This document shows positions 57,662 to 64,000 of a DNA stretch of 64,000 nucleotides, in pieces; position 1 is the first letter of the stretch, and each line of letters opens with the position of its first letter. The DNA is taken from positions 333,560 through 397,559 of the forward strand of contig NZ_RXMA01000001.1 in assembly GCF_003966125.1 (NCBI RefSeq). Reading direction: 5' to 3'. Source of the stretch: Azospirillum griseum. GTDB lineage: Bacteria; Pseudomonadota; Alphaproteobacteria; Azospirillales; Azospirillaceae. The translations under genes and the position numbers were made by a program. The notes below the pieces were generated by a model. It was not told the origin of the DNA. It was given only the letters and a program-made list of their open reading frames with translations, and made no database searches.

Positions 57662-58495
57662 GTGCACAGCCCGTCACCGTCCCGGACCAACGGGGCGACC
57701 GGCCAACCGGCCCCCGCGCCCATCGTTGAGGCCCGGTCCCTGTCGCTGGTCTACCCCACCGCCGACAACCGCCCGGTGACGGCCCTGAGCGAGGTCGATC
57801 TAACCATCGCGCGCGGCGATTTCGTGTCGCTGATCGGCCCGTCGGGCTGCGGCAAGACCACCCTGCTGCGCGTCATCGCCGATCTGGAGCAACCGACCGG
57901 CGGCCGCATCACGGTGGAAGGGTTGACGCCGGAACAAGCGCGGCTGAAACGGCTGTACGGCTATGTCTTCCAGGCCCCGGCGCTCTATCCGTGGCGCACG
58001 GTGGAACGCAACGTCATGCTGCCGTTGGAGATCATGGGCATCCCCCGCGCCGAACGGCAGGCCCGCGCGCGCGAGGAGTTGCAGCGCGTCGGCCTGTCGG
58101 GGTTCGAGCGCAAGTTTCCCTGGCAACTCTCCGGCGGCATGCAGCAACGCGCCTCCATCGCCCGCGCGCTGGCGCTGAAGCCCGATCTGCTGCTGATGGA
58201 CGAGCCGTTCGGCGCGTTGGACGAAATCACCCGCGACCATCTGAACCTGCACTTGACGCAACTCTGGCGCAGCACCGGCAAGACCTGCGTATTCGTCACC
58301 CATTCGATTGCGGAGGCGGTGTTCCTGTCCACCCGCATCGTGGTGATGAGTCCGCGCCCGGGCCGGATTCTGGACGTCATCGACTGCGACCTGCCGCGCG
58401 AACGCACACTCGACATCCGCGAATCGCCGGAATTCGCCGCCATCGCCCACCGCGTGCGCGACGGGTTGAAGGAAGGCCACAGCTATGACGACTGA
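57662..58495 (+). CDS. NitT/TauT-type ABC ATPase (SsuB/TauB-like)
   Basis: 277 residues from GTG 57662 with AGAAGGA upstream. Walker A GPSGCGKTT near 60, Q-loop YVFQAPALYPWRTVERNV, signature LSGGMQQRASIARALAL and Walker B LLLMDEPFGALDEITR. The C-terminal VVMSPRPGRILDVIDCDLPR is the typical nitrate/sulfonate/taurine-family ending. First gene of a three-gene operon with two permeases. Confidence 0.92.
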   Translation: MHSPSPSRTNGATGQPAPAPIVEARSLSLVYPTADNRPVTALSEVDLTIARGDFVSLIGPSGCGKTTLLRVIADLEQPTGGRITVEGLTPEQARLKRLYGYVFQAPALYPWRTVERNVMLPLEIMGIPRAERQARAREELQRVGLSGFERKFPWQLSGGMQQRASIARALALKPDLLLMDEPFGALDEITRDHLNLHLTQLWRSTGKTCVFVTHSIAEAVFLSTRIVVMSPRPGRILDVIDCDLPRERTLDIRESPEFAAIAHRVRDGLKEGHSYDD

Positions 58496-59396
58496 AGCCG
58501 GGACTGTGCCGCCCCGTCGCTGGGCCTCCGGCCGTCTGGCCGACGCCGTCCCCGTGCTGGTGACGACGCTGGTCGTGCTGATCCTGTGGTACGCCGGGGC
58601 CGCGTGGCTCAATCTGCCGCAAGCCGAAGAGGCGCTGACCCGCAGCGGCAAGCCGTTCGGCGGCCTGGATCTGCTGCTGCAAACCTACAGCATGAAGCGC
58701 CCGATCCTGCCCACCCCCGATCAGGTGGTGGTGGAGCTGTGGGGATCGCTGACCGGCTACCCGCTGACCAGCCCGCGCAACCTGCTGTTCCACGCCGCCG
58801 TGACCGCGCAGGCGGCCCTGACCGGCTTGGCGATGGGGGTGGCGCTGGGCACGCTGCTGGCGGTAGGCATCGTCTACACCCGCACGCTCGACGCCAGCCT
58901 GCTGCCCTGGGTCATCGCCTCGCAAACCGTGCCGATCCTGGCGATCGCGCCGATGATCGTCGTCATCCTCGGCAATCTGGGCTTCACCGGCCTGCTGCCC
59001 AAGGCGGTGATCTGCATGTATCTGTGCTTCTTTCCCATCACCGTCGGCATGGTCAAGGGGCTGCGCTCCGCCGATCCGCTGTGGCTCGACCTGATGCGGA
59101 CCTATTCGGCGGGGGGCCTGCGCGCCTTCTGGTCGCTGCGCCTGCCCGCGTCCCTGCCCTTCCTGTTCGCCAGCCTCAAGGTGTCGGTGGCGATCAGCGT
59201 CACCGGGGCCATCGTCGGCGAATTGCCGACCGGCGGTCAGGCCGGGTTGGGGGCGCGGTTGCTGTCGGGATCCTATTACGGCCAGACCGTGCAGATTTGG
59301 GCGGCGCTGGTGATGGCGGCCCTGCTGTCGGTGCTGCTGATCGCGGTGCTGCGGGGCATTGAACGGCTGGTGTTGGGCCGGGGGGGCGTGCGATGA
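58485..59396 (+). CDS. NitT/TauT-type ABC permease 1
   Basis: 303 residues, six main membrane helices plus an N-terminal one (LVTTLVVLILWYAGAAW). The coupling-loop signature is in MRTYSAGGLRAFWSLRLPASLPFLFASLK (key AFWSLRLPASLPFLF). Overlaps the ATPase gene by 11 bases and the second permease by 4. Confidence 0.9.
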   Translation: MTTEAGTVPPRRWASGRLADAVPVLVTTLVVLILWYAGAAWLNLPQAEEALTRSGKPFGGLDLLLQTYSMKRPILPTPDQVVVELWGSLTGYPLTSPRNLLFHAAVTAQAALTGLAMGVALGTLLAVGIVYTRTLDASLLPWVIASQTVPILAIAPMIVVILGNLGFTGLLPKAVICMYLCFFPITVGMVKGLRSADPLWLDLMRTYSAGGLRAFWSLRLPASLPFLFASLKVSVAISVTGAIVGELPTGGQAGLGARLLSGSYYGQTVQIWAALVMAALLSVLLIAVLRGIERLVLGRGGVR

Positions 59397-60544
59397 GCCG
59401 ACAAGCGACCACAAACACCCACACCACCAGCCTGCGCACGGCGGCGGATTGGGGGCTGGTGGCCGTGGCCCTGCCGACCCTGGCGGCGCTGACCCAACCC
59501 ATCGGCGCGCGCGGCGGTGAAACGCTGGGCTGGTTCGGCGGCAGCCTCGCCCCGCTGTTTCTGATCGGCGTGGTGTTGACCGTGCTGGCCGGGCGCACCG
59601 CGCCGACGCGGATCAAGGGGGCCTGGACGGAGTTGGCCGGAATCGTTCTGGCCTGGCTGCTGCCGCTGCATCTTCTGGACGAGGGGGTGGATCTGTCCGC
59701 CGGGGCGGGCGTCTGGCTGTTCCTGGTCGCCGCCATCCTTCAATTGTGGCGGGTGCTGGGCGCGCTGTCGGCGCGGCCGGGCTGGACGCGGTCGGTCGTC
59801 GTGCCGGGCCTGTTCGGGCTGGGGCTGCTGATCGCCTGGGAAATCCTGGTGCGCGGGTTCCAAGTCCCCGCCATCCTGCTGCCCGCCCCCAGCCGCATCG
59901 CCGGGGCGCTGGTGCAGCACGCGCCGGTGCTGTGGGATGATTTCCGCCAAACCGTGCTGATTTCGGTGCTGCGCGGCTATCTGCTGGGCTGCGGGGCCGG
60001 TTTCGCGGTGGCGATCCTGGCCGACCGGGTCCCGTTCCTGGCGCGCGGGTTGCTGCCGCTGGGCAATCTGGCCAGCGCGATCCCGGTGGTGGGCATCGCG
60101 CCGATCATGGTCATGTGGTTCGGCTTCGATTGGCAATCGAAGGCGGCGGTCATCGTGGTGATGACCTTCTTTCCGATGCTGGTCAACACGCTGGCCGGTT
60201 TGTCCAGCGCCGAACGCATCCAATTGGACCTGATGCGCTCCTACGCCGCCGGGTATGGCCGCACGCTGGTCAAGCTGCGGCTGCCCAACGCCCTGCCCTT
60301 TCTGTTCAACGGGCTGAAGATCAACTCCACCCTCGCCCTGATCGGGGCCATCGTGGCGGAGTTCTTTGGCACGCCGGTGGTCGGCATGGGCTTCCGCATC
60401 TCCACCGAGGTGGCGCGGATGAATCTGGACGTCGTGTGGGCGAGCATCACCGTGGCCGCGTTGACCGGATCGGGCCTCTATGGCGGCTTGGCCCTGCTGG
60501 AACGGGCGACCACCGCCTGGCACCCGTCGATGCGGCGACGCTGA
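59393..60544 (+). CDS. NitT/TauT-type ABC permease 2 with an extra N-terminal membrane region
   Basis: 383 residues, about 100 longer than permease 1. Residues 15-125 add three or four helices (ADWGLVAVALPTLAALTQ; LAPLFLIGVVLTVLAG; VWLFLVAAILQLWRVLG). The BPD permease domain follows from about 140, with the coupling-loop phrase RSYAAGYGRTLVKLRLPNALPFLFNGLKI (key KLRLPNALPFLF). Two unlike permeases suggest a heterodimer. No binding protein follows, so the partner must be elsewhere or the fused N-terminal part plays another role. Confidence 0.9.
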   Translation: MSRQATTNTHTTSLRTAADWGLVAVALPTLAALTQPIGARGGETLGWFGGSLAPLFLIGVVLTVLAGRTAPTRIKGAWTELAGIVLAWLLPLHLLDEGVDLSAGAGVWLFLVAAILQLWRVLGALSARPGWTRSVVVPGLFGLGLLIAWEILVRGFQVPAILLPAPSRIAGALVQHAPVLWDDFRQTVLISVLRGYLLGCGAGFAVAILADRVPFLARGLLPLGNLASAIPVVGIAPIMVMWFGFDWQSKAAVIVVMTFFPMLVNTLAGLSSAERIQLDLMRSYAAGYGRTLVKLRLPNALPFLFNGLKINSTLALIGAIVAEFFGTPVVGMGFRISTEVARMNLDVVWASITVAALTGSGLYGGLALLERATTAWHPSMRRR

Positions 60545-60583
60545 GCCGCCGTTCGGTTGCGCTCCCCGCACAGCACGATTGCG

Positions 60584-60602
60584 TTTTGCGTGCGTTGCAA
60601 AA
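60584..60602. promoter_or_regulatory. palindrome upstream of the sigma-54 promoter (possible activator site)
   Basis: TTTTGC-GTGCGTT-GCAAAA, a perfect 6-bp inverted repeat with a 7-base centre, lies 121 bases before the -24 element, the usual distance for an enhancer-binding activator. The activator is not identified. Confidence 0.45.
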
Positions 60603-60722
60603 TGGGGACGGATTCGCAAATTGGCGATCATTCCGCGTGGAACGCGGCGCAAGGCGCGATCCGCCCCCGGACGTTGGAACGGCAACCCATTGATTTTCAA
60701 GAGATGCCTTCGCAACCATCCG

Positions 60723-60739
60723 TTGGCACAGCCTTTGCT
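60723..60739 (+). promoter_or_regulatory. sigma-54 promoter upstream of the unknown 109-residue protein
   Basis: TTGGCACAGCCTTTGCT: GG at 60725-60726 and GC at 60737-60738 are exactly 10 bases apart, and the whole matches the sigma-54 consensus TGGCACG-N4-TTGCW with one mismatch (A for G). Transcription would begin near 60750. Confidence 0.75.
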
Positions 60740-60800
60740 CCTATGACCAACGTCGGTGAGCGCCGCGAGCGCGCCCGCCGATGTGTTTCCTCCGGGACCT

Positions 60801-60831
60801 GAACCGACCGCGTTCCGCCTGCGGTCGGTTC
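60801..60831 (+). promoter_or_regulatory. hairpin in the leader, preceded by TTTCCTCC
   Basis: GAACCGACCGC / GCGGTCGGTTC (60801-60811 and 60821-60831), an 11-bp perfect stem followed by CTTCTC. TTTCCTCC (60786-60793) lies just before it, and another GC-rich stem (about 60754-60780) lies before that. It may be an attenuator or the end of a short RNA from the sigma-54 promoter. Confidence 0.55.
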
Positions 60832-60861
60832 CTTCTCGGGCACCGTTCGGGAGAGGACGCG

Positions 60862-61191
60862 ATGGGTCAGGTGATCGTTCTGAAGCATGTGCGTTTGGCC
60901 AAGGCCTTCCAGGCCGTGGAAGCGGCCGCGCAGTCCCTGGACGCCGAACTGCTGTCCCTGCGCGCCCTGCGCGGGGCCGGGTTGCCGGATTTTGCCGAGG
61001 AAGCCGCCATGCTGCGGGCCTATGTCCGCACCCTGACCGTGCTGCTGCAGGCGATGCCCGCCGAGGATGTGGACAGTGCGGGCTTGAGCGAACGGTACAC
61101 AAAGGCCACCGCCACGGTGGGGCGCTGCGCCGAGAATCTCAGCGGCTTTTTCGCGTCGCCGACTCCGGTCGCCCTGGGAACCACCGCCTGA
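60862..61191 (+). CDS. 109-residue protein of unknown function behind a sigma-54 promoter
   Basis: Starts MGQVIVLKHVRLAKAFQAVE after GGGAGAGGAC; the frame is open from 60781 but the leader hairpin and ribosome binding site favour 60862. It is helical throughout (LDAELLSLRALRGAGLPDFA; LRAYVRTLTVLLQAM; LSERYTKATATVGRCAENLS) with one cysteine, no signal peptide and no membrane helix. I do not recognise a family. Sigma-54 control suggests a link to nitrogen status or another activator-driven state. Confidence 0.65.
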   Translation: MGQVIVLKHVRLAKAFQAVEAAAQSLDAELLSLRALRGAGLPDFAEEAAMLRAYVRTLTVLLQAMPAEDVDSAGLSERYTKATATVGRCAENLSGFFASPTPVALGTTA

Positions 61192-61342
61192 CACCGCATC
61201 GGGCCGCAGCCCCATCAAGCCAAGCCGCCTGTCCAGAAACGCGGGCGGGTGGTCGGCAACCTGTCTGCGTCCCCTGACAGGGGTCGGATCGCGGGCCTCA
61301 GAAGAACACCGTTTTTTCAGTGCCTTATCGGATTTGGCGCGG

Positions 61343-61359
61343 TTGGCCCTCTTCTTGCT
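61343..61359 (+). promoter_or_regulatory. second sigma-54-like promoter
   Basis: TTGGCCCTCTTCTTGCT: GG 61345-61346 and GC 61357-61358 with the required 10-base gap; -24 TGGC and -12 TTGCT are consensus, the middle is not. An inverted repeat CCTGTC-N10-GACAGG lies at 61260-61281. A start near 61370 is implied. Confidence 0.5.
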
Positions 61360-61369
61360 AACCATGCCT

Positions 61370-61448
61370 GTCAGAATTGTTCCGGTTCGATCCGTGGGCA
61401 ATTCCTCCAAAGCACCTTCGCCAGCCGCCCCCAGCGGCTGGCTTTTTT
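61370..61448 (+). ncRNA. candidate small RNA with anti-Shine-Dalgarno motif
   Basis: A hairpin TTGTTC-CGG...CCG-T-GGGCAA (61377-61401) is followed by unpaired TTCCTCCAAAGCACCTTC (61402-61419) and a strong terminator GCCAGCCGC/GCGGCTGGC with six T residues (61420-61448). The order stem, CCTCC segment, terminator repeats that of the MmgR-like RNA at 54450-54532, but the stems differ, so I regard it as a separate candidate. No coding frame accounts for the terminator. From 61449 to 61577 I see only TATAGT at 61500-61505 as a possible -10 for the next operon. Confidence 0.55.
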
Positions 61449-61577
61449 GCGCATTCCTTTTGTTCGTCATACGCACCTATGCCTGTGCGCCGGTTGCGCT
61501 ATAGTGCCCCCCGACCTTCGTCGGAACGATCATCCCGGCCGAAGGGTTGAGGCGACCAAGGCCACATCCGGGGCGTG

Positions 61578-62351
61578 ATGCGACTGCTGATTTCCGATCT
61601 GACCCACCGTTACGACGATCTGACGGTGCTGGACCGCATCGATCTGGTGCTGAATGAGGGCGAGGTGCTGGCGGTCATCGGCCCCAGCGGTTGCGGCAAG
61701 TCCACCCTGCTGGGCATCGCGGGCGGCATCGTCGCGCCCAGCGCCGGACGGGTGGCGGTGGACGGCCCGGTCCCCGACGGCTGCCTGAACCCGATCACCT
61801 ATGTGTTCCAGGATTTCGCGCTGCTGCCTTGGCGGTCGGTGGAGGAGAACGTCGCGCTGGTGCTGGCCCATCACCCGCTGCCCGCCGCCGACCGGCGCGC
61901 GCGGGTGGAGGAAGGGTTGCGGCGCATGGGGCTGTGGGAGTTCCGCCAGGCGCTGCCCAAGCAACTGTCCGGCGGCATGCGCCAGCGGGTCGGCATCGCC
62001 CGCGCGCTGGCGGTGCGCCCGGCCATCCTGCTGCTCGACGAACCGCTGTCCGCGCTCGACGCGCAAACGCGCGAGCTGCTGATGGATGACTTCCTCGATC
62101 TCTGGCGGCGCGAGAAGACCACGGCGCTCTACGTCACCCACAATCTGGACGAGGCGCTGCGGTTGGCCGACCGCGTGGTGGTGTTGAGCCGCCGCCCTGG
62201 CCGCATCCGCGAGATCGTGACCATCGAGGAGCCGCGCGACCGCCGCCTCGCCCCCGCCGCGCAAGCGCATCTGGCGGAGGTGCGCGCCCGGCTGTGGCAC
62301 CTGATGAAGGCCGAAGCGCAAATGGCCGACCGAGAGATCGCCCGTGCCTGA
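61578..62351 (+). CDS. NitT/TauT-type ABC ATPase (second system)
   Basis: 257 residues from ATG 61578 (MRLLISDLTHRYDDLTVLDR). Walker A GPSGCGKST near 38, Q-loop YVFQDFALLPWRSVEENV, signature LSGGMRQRVGIARALAV, Walker B ILLLDEPLSALDAQTR and the switch histidine in YVTHNLDEAL. Overlaps the permease start by 8 bases. Confidence 0.92.
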   Translation: MRLLISDLTHRYDDLTVLDRIDLVLNEGEVLAVIGPSGCGKSTLLGIAGGIVAPSAGRVAVDGPVPDGCLNPITYVFQDFALLPWRSVEENVALVLAHHPLPAADRRARVEEGLRRMGLWEFRQALPKQLSGGMRQRVGIARALAVRPAILLLDEPLSALDAQTRELLMDDFLDLWRREKTTALYVTHNLDEALRLADRVVVLSRRPGRIREIVTIEEPRDRRLAPAAQAHLAEVRARLWHLMKAEAQMADREIARA

Positions 62352-63165
62352 TCCCATCAACACCCCCACCAGCACGCAAAGCACTCTGCAAGCCGTGCGC
62401 TTTCGCGGCGGCGGGTTCCACCCGCGCCGTCACCCCTGGGCCGCGCTCGCCGCCTTCGCCCTGCTGATCGCGCTGTGGGAGGGGACGAGCCGCGTCGGGC
62501 TGGCCAGCCCGCTGTTCCTGCCGCCGCCCAGCGCGGTGGGTCGGGCGCTGGCCGGGATGATCGCCGACGGATCGCTGTGGCTGAACCTGAAAGCCTCGCT
62601 GCTGCGAATCGGGGTGGGGTGGAGCCTGGGCACGTTGGGCGGCTTGACGGTGGGCCTGCTGATGGGGGTGGCGTCGGTCGCCCGCGCGGTCGGCGTTCCG
62701 CTGGTGTCGGCCTTCTTCCCAATTCCCAAGATCGCGCTGCTGCCGCTGTTCATCCTGTGGTTCGGCATCGGCGAGGCGTCCAAATTCGCCACCATCGGCT
62801 TTGGCGTCTTCTTTCCCACGGTGATCGCCGTCTACAGCGCCATCGATTCGGTCCCGCGCAACCTGATCCGCATGGCGCAGAGCTTCGGCCTGCCCTGGGG
62901 GGCCATTCTGCGCAACATCCTGCTGCCCGGCGCGCTGCCCGGCATCCTGGCCGGATTCCGCATCACCGCGTCCATCGCCCTGATCCTGGTGGTCGCCGCC
63001 GAGATGATCGGGGCCGAATACGGCATCGGGGCCTTCGTGCTGATGGCGGGCAACCTGATGCAGACCGACACGCTGCTGGCCGGGGTGATGGTGATGTCGG
63101 CGCTGGGCCTGACCATCGGCGCGCTGCTGTCGCTGCTGGAACGCCGCCTGCTGGTCTGGCGCTAA
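62344..63165 (+). CDS. NitT/TauT-type ABC permease (second system)
   Basis: 273 residues from GTG 62344. Six membrane helices; PIPKIALLPLFILWFGIGEA and the coupling loop near RMAQSFGLPWGAILRNILLP (key SFGLPWGAILRNILLPGAL) mark the family. Middle gene of ATPase-permease-binding protein. Confidence 0.92.
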   Translation: MPDPINTPTSTQSTLQAVRFRGGGFHPRRHPWAALAAFALLIALWEGTSRVGLASPLFLPPPSAVGRALAGMIADGSLWLNLKASLLRIGVGWSLGTLGGLTVGLLMGVASVARAVGVPLVSAFFPIPKIALLPLFILWFGIGEASKFATIGFGVFFPTVIAVYSAIDSVPRNLIRMAQSFGLPWGAILRNILLPGALPGILAGFRITASIALILVVAAEMIGAEYGIGAFVLMAGNLMQTDTLLAGVMVMSALGLTIGALLSLLERRLLVWR

Positions 63166-63204
63166 TCCTGAACCAAGAACACAAACGTGAAGAGGACACC
63201 CACC

Positions 63205-64000
63205 ATGTCGATTGCACGCTGGACCCGCCGCACGCTTCTGCAACGGACGGCCTTTGCGGGCGTGGCACTGGCGGCGGCGCTGGCCGTCGGCCCGCAGCCC
63301 GTCGCGGCGCAAACGCTGGACAAGGCGTCGGTCGGCGTGCTGGCGCTGTCCTCCTCCGGCCCGATCTTCATCGCCAAGGCCAAGGGTTATTTCGAGCGCG
63401 AGGGGCTGGACGTCACCCTGTCCACCTTCACCTCGGCCCAGCAGGTGCCGGTGGCGGTCGCCTCCGGCGATGTGGATTTCGGCGTCACCGGCCTGACGGC
63501 GGGCTTCTACAATCTGGCCGCCAAGGGGGCGATCACCATGATCGCCGCGCAAAGCCGCGACGAGCCGGGCTTTCCCCTCAGCGCCTATGTGGCGACCAAC
63601 GCCGCCCACGCCGCCGGGTTGGCCAAGCCATCGGACCTGAAGGGCAAGCGCATCGCCATCACCACGGTGGGGTCCACCTTCCATTACATGATCGGCATCC
63701 TGGGCCAGAAATACGGCTTCACGGTCAAGGACGTGACCATGGTCCCGCTGCAGGACGTGCCGAAGATGGTCGCCGCCTTCAAGGGCGGTCAGGTGGACGC
63801 CATCCTGGCCCCCTCCACCGTCGCCCGCCAGTTGGTGGCCGACGGGGCCGGTCAGATCCTGGGCTGGGCCGGGGATGAAACGCCCTGGCAATTGGGCGCG
63901 CTGTTCACCGGGCCGAAGACGATCCAGACCCGCCGCCCGGTGGTCGAAAAATTCGTCCGCGCCTACAAGACGGCGTTGGCCGAATACCACGCCGCTTTCA
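63205..64000 (+). CDS. NitT/TauT-type periplasmic binding protein (3-prime end outside window)
   Basis: 265 codons visible from ATG 63205, preceded by AGAGGAC; the gene runs off the window. The N-terminus has TRRTLLQRTAFAG and a hydrophobic stretch ending VAAQT, which looks like a twin-arginine (Tat) signal. The type II binding fold follows: VGVLALSSSGPIFIAKAKGY, then GDVDFGVTGLTAG, DLKGKRIAITTVGSTFHYMI and GGQVDAILAPSTVARQL, typical of nitrate/sulfonate/thiamine-precursor binders (SsuA/NMT1-like). Ligand unknown. Confidence 0.9.
   Translation, partial: MSIARWTRRTLLQRTAFAGVALAAALAVGPQPVAAQTLDKASVGVLALSSSGPIFIAKAKGYFEREGLDVTLSTFTSAQQVPVAVASGDVDFGVTGLTAGFYNLAAKGAITMIAAQSRDEPGFPLSAYVATNAAHAAGLAKPSDLKGKRIAITTVGSTFHYMIGILGQKYGFTVKDVTMVPLQDVPKMVAAFKGGQVDAILAPSTVARQLVADGAGQILGWAGDETPWQLGALFTGPKTIQTRRPVVEKFVRAYKTALAEYHAAF

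Noticed and set aside
61260..61281. CCTGTC-N10-GACAGG as a NifA upstream activator site
   Set aside because: NifA sites need TGT-N10-ACA; here the TGT and ACA are 12 bases apart. It is kept only as an unexplained inverted repeat.

Overview
The window is high-GC, gene-dense DNA from an alphaproteobacterium, most likely of the Rhodospirillales/Azospirillaceae type. This is an inference. It rests on a complete alphaproteobacterial tRNA-tuf-secE-nusG-rplKAJL-rpoBC-rpsLG-fusA-tuf-S10-spc superoperon, on an RcdA/DUF1465 cell-cycle factor, on DUF3126, on a ROSE-type RNA thermometer ahead of an hsp20 gene, and on an MmgR/suhB-type small RNA. No rRNA gene, prophage, insertion sequence or CRISPR array is visible.

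Layout. Positions 1-16.9 kb hold mixed housekeeping and accessory genes: a beta-hydroxyacid dehydrogenase, a multidrug/lipid ABC exporter, a DUF418 membrane protein, rpmE (L31), an RcdA-like protein, heat-regulated hsp20, a soluble PAS histidine kinase, a metY-hydrolase pair, a tiny hydrophobic peptide, an MlaA-type protein, a YbdK/N-formylglutamate amidohydrolase pair, a Cys-rich lipoprotein, a DMT exporter and a GntR/FadR regulator. Positions 16.9-47.3 kb are one long minus-strand block of translation and transcription genes. It is read from tRNA-Tyr/tRNA-Gly/tuf-2/tRNA-Trp/secE/nusG through rplK-A-J-L, rpoB-rpoC, rpsL-rpsG-fusA-tuf-1, then rpsJ to secY and adk. It then stops at a strong bidirectional terminator: the usual rpsM-rpsK-rpoA-rplQ tail is not there. 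Clear promoters precede tRNA-Tyr, rpsL and rpsJ, and terminator-like hairpins sit in the rpsJ leader, between rplO and secY, and in the rpoBC region.

Positions 47.3-64 kb return to accessory genes, mostly on the plus strand: rlmB, tRNA-Thr, a MarR regulator, a branched-chain-amino-acid-type ABC importer whose two permeases are fused into one protein, a small RNA, micro-proteins, a MORN/SH3 envelope protein, DUF3126, and two NitT/TauT-type importers. The first of these importers has two permeases and no binding protein beside it. The second is followed by its binding protein, which runs off the window end.

The most interesting part is 60.58-61.45 kb, between the two NitT/TauT importers. A 109-residue protein of unknown function is preceded by a near-consensus sigma-54 promoter with an upstream palindrome. 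It is followed by a second sigma-54-like promoter and an apparent small RNA with its own terminator. Both transcripts carry a TTCCTCC anti-Shine-Dalgarno segment just before a GC-rich hairpin, the same layout as the MmgR-like RNA at 54.45 kb. All functional statements are from reading the sequence; no database search was run.
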